A stretch of DNA of 64,000 nucleotides from Streptomyces sp. NBC_01341 (GTDB lineage: Bacteria > Actinomycetota > Actinomycetes > Streptomycetales > Streptomycetaceae). The stretch covers positions 2,480,001 through 2,544,000 of the forward strand of contig NZ_CP108364.1 of the NCBI RefSeq assembly GCF_035946055.1, read 5' to 3'. A program made the position numbers and the translations under genes. The notes beneath the pieces were generated by a model. The model searched no databases. It was not told where the DNA came from and saw only the letters and a program-made list of their open reading frames with translations. Below are positions 51,080 through 59,790 of the stretch, piece by piece. Numbering within the stretch: the stretch's first letter is position 1; each line of letters starts with the position of its first letter.

Positions 51080-52567
51080 TCAGGGCGCCAGACTCGTAGC
51101 TGTGCCTCGAGGGGTACTGGAACGTTCCCGGACCGGCACGAACAGCGCCGCCACCAGTCCGGCCACGGCGAACAGGGCCGCCCAGGTGAGCGCCAGTCCG
51201 TAGCCGGAGGCGAGGGCGTCCGTGGTGTCCGCCCCGGCGGAGACGCGGGCGTCGACGCGGGCGGCGGACAGCGCGGCCAGGGTCACCAGACCGGCCGCGC
51301 TGCCGAGCTGCCGGGTGGTGTTGAGCAGCCCGGAGGCGAGCCCGGCCTGATGGGCGGGGAGTCCGGCGGTGGCGGCGTTCGTCGTGGCGTTGAGCACCGC
51401 GCCCATACCGAGGCCGAGGAGCACGGCGGGGCCCAGCACGTCCACGGTGTACGTGGCGCCCGCGTCCAGCCGGGCGAGCCAGAACAGTGCGACGGCGGAC
51501 AGCGCGAGGCCGCCGAGCAGGACCGGGCGCGGTCCGGTGCGGGGAACGACCGAGGCGATGCCCCAGCCGCCGAGCGCCATGCCCAGGGACAGGGGCAGAT
51601 AGCTCAGGCCGGTGACCAGCGGGCTGTAGCCGAGCACCTGTTGGAGCAGCAGGGTGAAGAAGTAGAAGGTGCTGAAGAGCGCGGCGATGCCGAAGAAGGC
51701 GACAAGGTTGGCGGCGGCCACGGAACGGTTGCGGAAGGTCTTGAGCGGCACCAGGGGGTGCCGGGCGAACCGTGCCTGGATCACCAGGAAGGCGGCGAGC
51801 AGCGCGGCGCCGGCCAGCAGCGGTCCGAGCACCCGCACGGAACCCCAGCCGTGCACATGCGACTCCGAGACCCCGTACACGGTGCCCATCAGCCCGAGCG
51901 TGACCGTGACGGCACCGGGGAGGTCGAGCCTGCGGTGGGCACGCCCCTCGCCCTTCGGCCGGGTCTCCGGTACGACCCAGCGGACGGCGGCGAGCAGGGC
52001 GATCCCGATGGGGACGTTGATCAGGAAGATCCACCGCCAGGAGAACCACTCGGTGATCACACCGCCGGCCAGCACCCCGATCGCCCCGGCCGTCCCGGAT
52101 ACGGCGCTCCACCAGCCGTAGGCCCGTGCCCGTGCGCCCGGTTCGGTGAAGGTCGTGCCGAGCACGGTGAGCGTGGCGGGCGCCATGACGGCGGCTCCGA
52201 GCCCCTGGAAGGCGCGGGCGAGGATCAGCGTGCCCGGGGCGTCGGCCATTCCGCCGACCGCGCTGGCGAGCGTGAACAAGGCGACTCCGCACAGGAAGAT
52301 CCTGCGCTGGCCGAACAGGTCCGCGAGCCGTCCGCCCAGCAGCAGGAAGCCGCAGACCACCACGGTATAGGCGTTGTTGACGAGCTGCAGGTTGTGCCGG
52401 TCGAAGTCCAGGTCCCCCGCGATGACGGGCAGCGCCACGTTCACCACCGAGGCGTCGAGCACGTTCATGAACTGGCCCAGACAGCAGGCGACGAGCACCA
52501 GTCCGGTCCGGGGGGCGGCCCTGCCGGGCGGGGCGGGCGTCTGTCGCGTCCGATCGGTCACAGTCAT
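51080..52567 (-). CDS. MFS drug exporter, DHA2 family (second)
   Basis: 495 residues from ATG 52567. First helix CLGQFMNVLDASVVNVALPV and motif A GGRLADLFGQRRIFLCGVAL; 14 predicted helices. Typical antibiotic exporter of the EmrB/QacA group. Divergent from the ferredoxin gene. Two such exporters in one cluster suggest two product forms or a redundant efflux defence. Confidence 0.92.
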   Translation of the reverse strand: MTVTDRTRQTPAPPGRAAPRTGLVLVACCLGQFMNVLDASVVNVALPVIAGDLDFDRHNLQLVNNAYTVVVCGFLLLGGRLADLFGQRRIFLCGVALFTLASAVGGMADAPGTLILARAFQGLGAAVMAPATLTVLGTTFTEPGARARAYGWWSAVSGTAGAIGVLAGGVITEWFSWRWIFLINVPIGIALLAAVRWVVPETRPKGEGRAHRRLDLPGAVTVTLGLMGTVYGVSESHVHGWGSVRVLGPLLAGAALLAAFLVIQARFARHPLVPLKTFRNRSVAAANLVAFFGIAALFSTFYFFTLLLQQVLGYSPLVTGLSYLPLSLGMALGGWGIASVVPRTGPRPVLLGGLALSAVALFWLARLDAGATYTVDVLGPAVLLGLGMGAVLNATTNAATAGLPAHQAGLASGLLNTTRQLGSAAGLVTLAALSAARVDARVSAGADTTDALASGYGLALTWAALFAVAGLVAALFVPVRERSSTPRGTATSLAP

Positions 52568-52768
52568 GCGGGCACGCTGCGCCCCTTCGATGGACTGCCG
52601 CCGGACCGCGTGTCGACGCGCGCTCGAGCGCGGGTCCGCCCCCATGGGGCGCCGGGGTCGCGCGGGCCGGCGCGCGAGATCCCCTCCACCGGGAATGCAG
52701 GGATGTATCCCACAGTCCGGTGCCGTACTTCCGCACGGCCGGCCGACATTCCACGAGGAGAGCTCGCC
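52568..52768. promoter_or_regulatory. divergent promoter region, exporter / ferredoxin
   Basis: 201 bp between divergent starts; GAGGAGAG precedes the ferredoxin ATG at 52769. No repeat operator recognised. Confidence 0.45.
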
Positions 52769-53092
52769 ATGGCCAAGATCACCTACAAGCATCCGAACGG
52801 TACCGTCACCATCGTCGACGTCCAGGCGCCCAACACGGTCATGCGCGGTGCGAAGCTCAACAACGTCGACGGCATCGAGGCCCAGTGCGGCGGCTCCGCC
52901 CAGTGCGGCACCTGCCATGTGTACGTCGACGAGGCGAACACGCTGCCGCTGCCCGAGATGGACTCCGTCGAGGACGACGTGCTGTACGGCACCGCCTGCG
53001 AGCGCACCGAGTTCAGCCGGCTGAGCTGCCAGTTGCCCGTCGGTGACGAGATCGACGGACTGCTGGTCCACCTGCCCGAGGCGCAGAGCTGA
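52769..53092 (+). CDS. [2Fe-2S] ferredoxin (adrenodoxin/putidaredoxin type)
   Basis: 107 residues. Cluster ligands: AQCGGSAQCGTCHVYVDE gives Cys-x5-Cys-x2-Cys, and the fourth Cys is in SRLSCQLPVGDE. ISC-type ferredoxin that donates electrons to P450s; bacterial P450 BGCs more often use 3Fe-4S ferredoxins, so this dedicated 2Fe-2S pair is notable. Its stop overlaps the reductase start by one base. Confidence 0.94.
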   Translation: MAKITYKHPNGTVTIVDVQAPNTVMRGAKLNNVDGIEAQCGGSAQCGTCHVYVDEANTLPLPEMDSVEDDVLYGTACERTEFSRLSCQLPVGDEIDGLLVHLPEAQS

Positions 53093-54396
53093 TGGCCGCG
53101 CACGCGGTCGTCGTGGTCGGCGCGGGCCAGGCGGGGTTCGAAACGGCCTGCGCCCTTCGCAGCCGGGGCTTCCGGGGCCGGATCACGCTTATCGGCGACG
53201 AGCCGCCCGGGCCGTCCTACCGGCCGCCGCTGTCCAAGGGCTACTTGGCGGGCACGGTGGCGGCCGAGGAGATCGCGCTGCGGCCCCCGTCGTTCTACAC
53301 CGAACAGGACATCGAGCTGCTGCCCGGCGACCGGGTGGCCTCCCTCGACCGCGAGCGGCGCACCGTCCTCCTGGAGTCCGGACTGCGGCTGCCGTACGAC
53401 AACCTCGTCCTGGCCACCGGTTCCCGGCCCCGTAGCCTGCCCGTGCCCGGCGCCTCGCTGACCGGGGTGCTGTCGCTGCGCGGCCTGGCCGACGCCGAGG
53501 ACCTGCGGCTGCGGCTCAGCGGGCCGCCCCGCAGACTCGTCGTGGTCGGCGCCGGCTTCATCGGCCTGGAGGTGGCGGCGACCGCCCGCGGCCTCGGCCA
53601 CGACGTGACGGTGGTGGAGGCCCAGCCCCGGGCCCTGGCCCGCGCGCTCACCCCCACGACGTCGGACCGGATCGTCGCCGAGCACCGCGAGCGGGGCGTA
53701 CGCGTCCTGCTGGGGCGCGAGGTGACCGCACTCTTCGGCGACGCCGAGGGCCGGGTCCAGGTCATGGAGCTGGACGGCGGCGAGCGGATCGCCGCGGACC
53801 TCGTCGTGGTCGGCGTCGGCGTCCTGCCGAACATCGAACTGGCTCTCGCCGCGGACCTGCTCGTCGGTGACGGCGTCGTCGTGGACGCGCAGCTGCGCAC
53901 CAGCGACCCTGACATCTTCGCCCTCGGTGACTGCGCGCGCTTCCCGAGCCCGCGCGCGGGCCGCCATGTCCGGGTTGAGTCCGTCCAGAACGCCTCCGAC
54001 CAGGCCAAGTGCGTGGCCGCCGCTGTCTGCGGCGAGCCCTACGCGTACACCGCCGTGCCCTGGTTCTGGTCCGAGCAGTACGCGCTGCGGCTGCAGATCG
54101 CGGGGCTGACGGCGCCCCACGACGAGACGGTCACCGTCGGCGACCTCGCCGACGGGAAGTTCTCCGTCTTCTGCTTCCGCGGGGGCCGGCTGACCGGCGT
54201 CGAGTCGGTGAACCGTCCCGCGGACCACGGCATTGCCCGGCGCCTGCTCACGGCCGGCACCGATCTGTCGCCCGGGACCGTCCGCGAGCCGGGCTTCGAC
54301 CTCAAGAGACTCCCCCGCACCCCCACCACCCCCACCACCCCCACAGCTTCACCGTCCCGCACAACCATCCAGGAAAGGCTGTCCGTCCATGCCTGA
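53092..54396 (+). CDS. ferredoxin reductase (putidaredoxin-reductase type)
   Basis: 434 residues. FAD motif AVVVVGAGQAGFETACALRS near the N-terminus, RPPLSKGYL (FAD), NAD motif RLVVVGAGFIGLEVAATARG at about 145-165, then DIFALGDCARFPSPRAGRH. NADH-dependent; feeds the ferredoxin upstream, with which it is coupled by a TGATG overlap. The last ~25 residues (Pro/Thr-rich) look like a non-conserved tail. Confidence 0.95.
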   Translation: MAAHAVVVVGAGQAGFETACALRSRGFRGRITLIGDEPPGPSYRPPLSKGYLAGTVAAEEIALRPPSFYTEQDIELLPGDRVASLDRERRTVLLESGLRLPYDNLVLATGSRPRSLPVPGASLTGVLSLRGLADAEDLRLRLSGPPRRLVVVGAGFIGLEVAATARGLGHDVTVVEAQPRALARALTPTTSDRIVAEHRERGVRVLLGREVTALFGDAEGRVQVMELDGGERIAADLVVVGVGVLPNIELALAADLLVGDGVVVDAQLRTSDPDIFALGDCARFPSPRAGRHVRVESVQNASDQAKCVAAAVCGEPYAYTAVPWFWSEQYALRLQIAGLTAPHDETVTVGDLADGKFSVFCFRGGRLTGVESVNRPADHGIARRLLTAGTDLSPGTVREPGFDLKRLPRTPTTPTTPTASPSRTTIQERLSVHA

Positions 54397-54958
54397 AACC
54401 ACGTCGGCGCCCGCGGGCGCGACCACCGGGGCCGATACCGCCCGGCGTCGGCCTCCGCGTCCGATCACCCTGAGAGTCCTCGGCGTCTGGCTGGCCGTAC
54501 TCGCGGTCCTGGCCGGTGTCGGCACCGCGTCGGCCACGGCCGGCGAGACGTCCAGGCACCACGTCGGAGCCGTGTCGCTGGCCGGAACCTGGGACCTCAC
54601 GGTGACCGTCCACACCCCTGACGGCGATTCCGTCGCCCACTCCCGCTTCGTCTTCCGCGCCGACCACCAGCTGACGGTCGAGGGGCCGGCCGACGAGAAC
54701 GGTGCGCCCCAGTTCGCCGGCAGCGGCTTCTGGAGCGACAAGAACAACGGCACGTTCGCCTTCTACGTCACGCACCCGCCGGGCCCGCCGGGATCCCCGT
54801 ACCCGGGCAAGGTGGAGGCGGTGCACATGGGGCGGATATCGGGGCAGCGGTTCGTCTCCCGGGCGTACGCCTTCGTCACCCCCGACGCGACCGCCGGCCC
54901 CCAGGGGCCGATCGACGTGGACGCCACCGCCGTCCGGGTGTCCTCCGCGGCCGGCTGA
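54389..54958 (+). CDS. secreted or membrane-anchored protein of unknown function
   Basis: 189 residues overlapping the reductase stop by 8 bp. One hydrophobic helix (ITLRVLGVWLAVLAVLAG) near residue 30 ends in ASATAGE, a plausible signal peptide. The rest is beta-rich (GTWDLTVTVHTPDGDSVAHS, GSGFWSDKNNGTFAFYVT), reminiscent of lipocalin-like small-molecule binders. Coupled to the P450 redox pair. No family recognised; could bind or shuttle the hydrophobic product. Confidence 0.7.
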   Translation: MPETTSAPAGATTGADTARRRPPRPITLRVLGVWLAVLAVLAGVGTASATAGETSRHHVGAVSLAGTWDLTVTVHTPDGDSVAHSRFVFRADHQLTVEGPADENGAPQFAGSGFWSDKNNGTFAFYVTHPPGPPGSPYPGKVEAVHMGRISGQRFVSRAYAFVTPDATAGPQGPIDVDATAVRVSSAAG

Positions 54959-55048
54959 CCCGGCTCCGGCCTCCTGCCCGCGCGCCCGCCTCCCGCTCCC
55001 CCGAGCGGAAGGCGGGCGCGGCTCGTGCTGCGCGGAGGTGCGCGGGCA

Positions 55049-55118
55049 CGGAACGGCCCCGGCCCCCTCGTCCTTCTTCTTGTCCGTGAAGGACGACGAG
55101 GGGGCCGGGGCCGTTCCG
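55049..55118. terminator. bidirectional hairpin between the 54958 and 55133 ends
   Basis: Long GC stem (CGGAACGGCCCCGGCCCCCT... with its complement near 55095-55118), 3-base bulge, loop around TTCTTGTCCG; located between converging genes. Confidence 0.85.
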
Positions 55119-55132
55119 GTGTGTCCGCCGGG

Positions 55133-56398
55133 TCAGTTGCCCCGGACGACCGGGAGACTGGTCAGCGTGTGGTTGATCTCCCCTGTGTGCCATGGCAGTT
55201 CACTCTCCGGCACCGCGAGCTTCAGGTCCGGGAAACGCCGCACGAGGCCCTCGATGGCGATCTCCATCTCCATGCGCCCCAGGTGCTTGCCCAGGCAGTA
55301 GTGCATCCCGTGGCCGAAGGAGATGTGCGGGTTGCGCTCGCGGCCGAGGTCGAGCCGGTCGGGCTCGTCGAAGACCTCGGGGTCGCGGTTGGCGGACGCC
55401 AGGGACAGCAGGACCGCGTCGCCCTTGGGGATCGTCACGTCGCCGACCTCGATTTCCTCGGCCGCGATGCGGGGGAAGCCCGAGGTGTCGGTGGCGAAGA
55501 GGTTGACGTGCCGCAGGAGCTCCTCTACGGCCTTGGGGATGCGGGAGTGGTCCTCGACCAGGTAGCGCCACTGCTCCTGGTGGTCGACCAGCAGGGCGAG
55601 CACGGAGTTCGCCAGCTGGTTGGCCGTGGTGTCGAAGCCCGCGCCGATCAGGGTGAATCCGAAGGTGACGAGTTCGGGCTCACTGAGGCGGTCGTCGTCG
55701 TCGCGGGCCGCGATTAGCTCGGACAGCATGTCGTCGGAGGGGTCGGCGCGCTTCTCCGCGATGAGCCCCACGATGTACTCGCTCAGCTTGCCCAGGGCGT
55801 GCAGTGACGCCTCGCCGCCGGCCCGGTCGTCGACGGTGGCGAAGGCACGCGCCCACTGTTCGAACTCCCGCAGGTCCTCGGCGGGTACGCCCAGGAGCTC
55901 CCCGATGACGGTCAGCGGCAGCGGCACCGCGAGCTGCTGGACGAGGTCGACGGTCCCGCCCTTGGCCTCCATGTCGTCCAGGAGCTCGTCCGTGACCCGC
56001 TGGACGTTCTCCCGCATCCGCTCCACCCGGCGCATGGTGAAGGCGCCGGCCACCAGTTTGCGCAGCCGGGAGTGCTCGGGCGCGTCCAGGGAGATGATCA
56101 TCTCCGGGGTGGTGTGCATGGTGCCGCCCACCCGCGGAGCGCCCTCGCCGCAGGCCTGGGCACGGCTGAGCCGGGGGTCGGCGGACAGCCGCCGGACGTC
56201 CTCGTACCGCGTGATCAGCCAGGCGTCGACACCGCCCGCCGTGGGCACCTTCACCACCGGCTGTTCGGCGCGCAGCCGGCTGTAGGCGGGCGCGGGACCG
56301 CGGTAGCTGGATCCGTCGAAGGGGAAGGTGTGCGCCACCGGGCAGCCGGTGCCCTGGGGCGCCGTCTCCTGGGTGGCTGTCTCCTGGGTGACTGTCAC
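55133..56398 (-). CDS. cytochrome P450 (4 of 4)
   Basis: 421 residues from GTG 56398. I-helix LIGAGFDTTANQLANS, ExxR in AVEELLRHVNLFATDTSG, heme loop ISFGHGMHYCLGKHLGRME. Close paralogue of P450 3 at 48295. The N-terminus has a Thr/Gln-rich repeat (TQETATQETAPQGTG) encoded by near-identical 15-base units. Confidence 0.94.
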   Translation of the reverse strand: MTVTQETATQETAPQGTGCPVAHTFPFDGSSYRGPAPAYSRLRAEQPVVKVPTAGGVDAWLITRYEDVRRLSADPRLSRAQACGEGAPRVGGTMHTTPEMIISLDAPEHSRLRKLVAGAFTMRRVERMRENVQRVTDELLDDMEAKGGTVDLVQQLAVPLPLTVIGELLGVPAEDLREFEQWARAFATVDDRAGGEASLHALGKLSEYIVGLIAEKRADPSDDMLSELIAARDDDDRLSEPELVTFGFTLIGAGFDTTANQLANSVLALLVDHQEQWRYLVEDHSRIPKAVEELLRHVNLFATDTSGFPRIAAEEIEVGDVTIPKGDAVLLSLASANRDPEVFDEPDRLDLGRERNPHISFGHGMHYCLGKHLGRMEMEIAIEGLVRRFPDLKLAVPESELPWHTGEINHTLTSLPVVRGN

Positions 56399-56499
56399 GA
56401 TGAAACCTCCGCTTGGCGTTACCGGTCGGGGCCAACGTACGTACCGCCGATGGAGGCCAAGTCGCCCGCAACTGGAGCGCTCGGGCCTGTGCCGGGGGA

Positions 56500-56540
56500 C
56501 GGGAAGGGGGCGCCCGGGACCTCCCGGACGCCCCCTTCCG
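56500..56540 (-). terminator. hairpin after the flavin monooxygenase gene
   Basis: GGAAGGGGGCGCCCGGGA faces CCCGGACGCCCCCTTCC (one bulge) across a short loop, between the monooxygenase stop (56558) and P450 4. Confidence 0.75.
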
Positions 56541-56557
56541 CCTCGCGGCGGACGCGT

Positions 56558-57694
56558 CTACTCCGCGGGGCCGAGCAGCACCGCCGAGTAGTTCTTGCGG
56601 GCCGCCGTGTCGTACTGGAGCGCCACGTGGCTGGTCGCGGACGTGACGTCCCGCCAGAACCGCTGCAGCGCGTGCCCCTCCCCGAGGCCGCCGGTGCCGG
56701 CCGCGCTCACCAGGAGTGCGACCGCCTCGCACAGGCTCTCCGCGGCGTAGGTGGCGTTGCGCTCGTTGCGCGCCATGTGCTCGGGCGTGAACAGCCGCCG
56801 GTCCAGGACCTGGGCGTTCTGCTCCACGAGGCCGCGCGCCGCGTCGATGCGTCCGGAGGCGCGTACGAACGTCAGCTCGGCGGTCTGGTTCCGCCGCCGG
56901 CCGGTGACCGATCCGGCCGCGGCCTCCAGGGCGCCTGCCGCCGCCCCGACGACCGGGGCGATGAAGGTGAGTCCGCCGACGGCCTGGAAGGGGACGTTGT
57001 GCGAGGGCACACCGGACGTGCTGTTGCGGCCCGTGAGCATGTCGGTCCGGTCGAAGGACAGGTGACCCGGCACGAACACGTCGTCGACGACGACCGTGTG
57101 GCTGCCGGTGGCCCGCATGCCGACGCTGTCCCACGTCTCCTGCACGCCGTACGAGCCGCGCGGCAGGGTGAAGAAGCGCAGCTGCGGCGGTCCCTCTCCG
57201 CCCCCGACGGCCGCGCAGAGCATGACCCAGTCGGCGAAGTCGATCCCGCTGACGTACGCCCACCGGCCGGTGACGCGCCAGCCGCCGTCGACGGGCCTGG
57301 CCCGCCCTGCGGGCATCAGCCCGGTCGCCACGACGGTGTCGGGGCTCGTCCCCCACAGCGCCTGGTGGCCCTCCTCGGGCAGGTGGGCGGCGAAGCGCGC
57401 CGAGTACGCGGCGAGCGAGGCGCACCACGCCGAAGCGGCACAGCCCTGGCCGACGGACACGACGGCGCGGGTCAGCTCGTCGAAGGAGCCCTCCGCGCCG
57501 CCGAACCGGGCGGCGACGAAGTGCCGGGCGAACCCGGCCTCCCGTATCGCGTCGGTGACCTCGTGGGACAGGACGCGTCCGGTGTCCGCGTCGCCGGCGT
57601 GCAGGGCCGCGAGCAGGCGGAGCCGGTCGGCGGCCTCGACGAGCCCGGTCCCCGCCGCGGCCGGGGCCTCGATGACGCCGGTGTCCACGCTCAT
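56558..57694 (-). CDS. FMN/FAD-dependent monooxygenase, acyl-CoA dehydrogenase fold (ActVA-ORF5-like)
   Basis: 378 residues from ATG 57694. ACAD-fold two-component (group D) monooxygenase of the HpaB/ActVA-ORF5/DszC type: VSVGQGCAASAWCASLAAYS, WRVTGRWAYVSGIDFADWVM, GSHTVVVDDVFVPGHLSF and ARNERNATYAAES. It needs reduced flavin from a separate reductase, and the one encoded at 59254 fits. Hydroxylation or epoxidation of aromatic rings is expected. ATGA overlap with the SRPBCC gene. Confidence 0.88.
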   Translation of the reverse strand: MSVDTGVIEAPAAAGTGLVEAADRLRLLAALHAGDADTGRVLSHEVTDAIREAGFARHFVAARFGGAEGSFDELTRAVVSVGQGCAASAWCASLAAYSARFAAHLPEEGHQALWGTSPDTVVATGLMPAGRARPVDGGWRVTGRWAYVSGIDFADWVMLCAAVGGGEGPPQLRFFTLPRGSYGVQETWDSVGMRATGSHTVVVDDVFVPGHLSFDRTDMLTGRNSTSGVPSHNVPFQAVGGLTFIAPVVGAAAGALEAAAGSVTGRRRNQTAELTFVRASGRIDAARGLVEQNAQVLDRRLFTPEHMARNERNATYAAESLCEAVALLVSAAGTGGLGEGHALQRFWRDVTSATSHVALQYDTAARKNYSAVLLGPAE

Positions 57695-58182
57695 GCCCCG
57701 GCCCCGTCCGCGACGGCCTGCGCGAAGCGCTCCAGCGTCTCGCCCGGGCTCGGCCCGTCGAGCGCCTTGAAGATCCGCTCGGCGCCCGGGCCGTGCCGGT
57801 CCAGCTCGACGTGGGCGAGCGACACCTTGGTGTGCTCCGCGTCGACGGCCTCGAAGTCGACCTCGATCCGGCTGGCGCCGTCGTCCGTGGGGATGGACTG
57901 CCAGTTGGGGTCGATCCGCCAGGTCATCGCGACCCTCCGGCCAGGCACCCACTCCAGCACCCGGCCCCACGCGATCTCGGTGCCCTCCACGTCCCACTCG
58001 TAGTAGCGCCCGCCCACGCCGGCCTCGAAGGCCAGTCCGGCGCGCTCCTTGCGGACCAGGATGTGGCTCGGCGGCCACCAGTCCGCGGGGCGCTCGGTGA
58101 AGACCTTGAAGCACTGGTCGGGCGTCGCCGCCACGGTCACCGACTTCCTGACGTCGGGCAGGGTCTGCGTCTGCTCGGGCAC
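57691..58182 (-). CDS. SRPBCC/AHSA1-like protein
   Basis: 163 residues from GTG 58182 after AGGAGG. VRKSVTVAATPDQCFKVFTE, WWPPSHILVRKERAGLAFEA, YEWDVEGTEIAWGRVLEWVP and IEVDFEAVDAEHTKVSLAHV are typical of the AHSA1 branch of the START/Bet v1-like fold. These bind hydrophobic ligands and may act as cyclases or substrate carriers. Coupled to the flavin monooxygenase and divergent from the ketoreductase. Confidence 0.85.
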   Translation of the reverse strand: MPEQTQTLPDVRKSVTVAATPDQCFKVFTERPADWWPPSHILVRKERAGLAFEAGVGGRYYEWDVEGTEIAWGRVLEWVPGRRVAMTWRIDPNWQSIPTDDGASRIEVDFEAVDAEHTKVSLAHVELDRHGPGAERIFKALDGPSPGETLERFAQAVADGAGA

Positions 58183-58389
58183 GGGGCCTCCTCGCTCCAG
58201 CCGGGTGTCCGCCCGGTCGCCGCATCGAATGGAGCCCACGCTGACGGCTTCCGCTAGGCCGTGTGTCGAGTTCGGCTCGAACAGGCGCCGTCCACCCCGG
58301 CTCCACCGCCGTCCGAGAACCCCGCAAGGAGACGGGCCCACCGTCGACCCAGCGTGGACCGGACCGAGACGAGCGATGGGGAGAGCACG
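58183..58389. promoter_or_regulatory. divergent promoter region, SRPBCC / ketoreductase
   Basis: 207 bp between divergent starts. GGGGAGAG lies before the ketoreductase ATG at 58390. No further element identified. Confidence 0.45.
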
Positions 58390-59175
58390 ATGACAGACAC
58401 GGGACGACGAGTTGCCTTCGTCACCGGTGCGACCAGCGGGATCGGCCTCGCGGTGACCCAGCTGCTGGCCCGCCAGGGGGTCGCGGTGTTCGGGGTGGCG
58501 CGCAACGCCGAGAGCGTGAGCACCGTGGTCAAGGAGCTGCGCGAGGAGGGCCTGGAGGTGGCCGGGACCGTCTGTGACGTGACCTCTCTCGAACAGATCA
58601 AGGAGGCCGTGCGGGCCGCCGTGGCGGAGTACGGGCGCATCGACATCCTGGTCAACAACGCCGGCCGGGGCGGCGGCGGGGTGACCGCCGAGATCGAGGA
58701 CTCCCTCTGGGACGACGTGATCGAGACGAACCTCAACGGCACCTTCCGTGTGACCCGCGAGGTCCTGAGCACCGGTCTCATGCGGGACGGCGACTGGGGT
58801 CGGATCATCAACATCGCCTCCACGGGCGGCAAGCAGGGCGTCGAGCTGGCCGCGCCGTACTCCGCGTCCAAGCACGGTGTCATCGGCTTCACCAAGGCCG
58901 TGGGCAAGGAGCTCGCCGCGACCGGCATCACCGTGAACGCCGTCTGCCCCGGCTATGTGGAGACCCCGATGGCGCAACGCGTGCGCCAGGGCTACGCGGG
59001 TCACTACGGGGTCAGCGAGCAGGAGATCCAGGACAAGTTCAACTCCAAGATCCCGCTGGGGCGTTACTCGACCCCCGAGGAGGTCGCCGGCCTGGTCGGC
59101 TACCTGGCCTCCGACACCGCCGCGTCCATCACCGCGCAGGCGCTGAACGTCTGCGGCGGCCTCGGAAACTACTGA
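58390..59175 (+). CDS. C9 ketoreductase (ActIII type)
   Basis: 261 residues, the same length as actinorhodin ActIII. FVTGATSGIGLAVTQLLA, NIASTGGKQGVELAAPYSAS, the Tyr/Lys dyad in YSASKHGVIGFTKA, CPGYVETPMAQ and the C-terminus TAQALNVCGGLGNY are nearly identical in style to ActIII. The loop that reads NNAGRPGGG in ActIII is NNAGRGGGG here, so Pro94 is Gly, a site linked to stereocontrol. It reduces the C9 ketone of the nascent poly-beta-ketone with NADPH. Head of the KR, flavin reductase, cyclase, peptide operon. Confidence 0.95.
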   Translation: MTDTGRRVAFVTGATSGIGLAVTQLLARQGVAVFGVARNAESVSTVVKELREEGLEVAGTVCDVTSLEQIKEAVRAAVAEYGRIDILVNNAGRGGGGVTAEIEDSLWDDVIETNLNGTFRVTREVLSTGLMRDGDWGRIINIASTGGKQGVELAAPYSASKHGVIGFTKAVGKELAATGITVNAVCPGYVETPMAQRVRQGYAGHYGVSEQEIQDKFNSKIPLGRYSTPEEVAGLVGYLASDTAASITAQALNVCGGLGNY

Positions 59176-59253
59176 CGCGGACGCCCCCGCGGGCAGTCCG
59201 GCAACCACCGACCACGACGCCCTGTTGGCACGGGCGGAATCGGAGTATCTGAC

Positions 59254-59790
59254 ATGACCGCTGTGACCGCCGGCGCGCTGCTGGCCGAGCCCGACGTGGC
59301 CTCCTTCCGCGCCGCGATGGGCCGTTTCCCGACGGGCGTCACGCTGCTCACCCAGGGAAGCGGCGACGGCACCATCGTGATGACCCTCAACAGCCTGACC
59401 TCGGTGTCGCTCGACCCCATGCTGATCCTGGTGTCCGTGAAGGCGGACGGCCGCATGCGGCCGCGGATCTCGCGCGCCGGGAGTTTCGCGGTGAACGTCC
59501 TGACCGAGTCGCAGCGCGACCTGGCACAGGAGTTCTGCCGCCCCGACCGCTCGGAGGGCCGGGAGGCGATGCTGCGGCTCTCCGCCGAGGAGGGCGTCAC
59601 GGGCAACGCGGTGCTCCCCGACGCGGAGGCGGCGTTCGAGTGCGTGCTGGACGCGGAGTACGCCGCCGGGGACCACACGCTCCTCGTCGGCCGGGTCGTC
59701 GCTCTGTCCGGTGGCCTGCCGGCCCCCGACCCGCTCCTCTTCCACCAGGGCCGCTTCGGCCGCCTGCCCGCCGCGGAGGCCGCCGCATGA
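59254..59790 (+). CDS. flavin reductase (ActVB/HpaC type)
   Basis: 178 residues. FRAAMGRFPTGVTLLTQGSG, VMTLNSLTSVSLDPMLILVS and GSFAVNVLTESQRDLAQEFC are signatures of the NAD(P)H:flavin oxidoreductase domain. It supplies FMNH2 or FADH2 to the ActVA-ORF5-like oxygenase at 56558, as ActVB does in actinorhodin biosynthesis. Its stop overlaps the next gene by ATGA. Confidence 0.92.
   Translation: MTAVTAGALLAEPDVASFRAAMGRFPTGVTLLTQGSGDGTIVMTLNSLTSVSLDPMLILVSVKADGRMRPRISRAGSFAVNVLTESQRDLAQEFCRPDRSEGREAMLRLSAEEGVTGNAVLPDAEAAFECVLDAEYAAGDHTLLVGRVVALSGGLPAPDPLLFHQGRFGRLPAAEAAA

Noticed and set aside
49496..52768. Upstream extension of the ferredoxin frame by over 1,000 codons
   Set aside because: The frame is antisense to the hydrolase and exporter genes; GC-rich DNA leaves such frames open. 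The 107-aa ferredoxin starts at 52769 with its own ribosome site.
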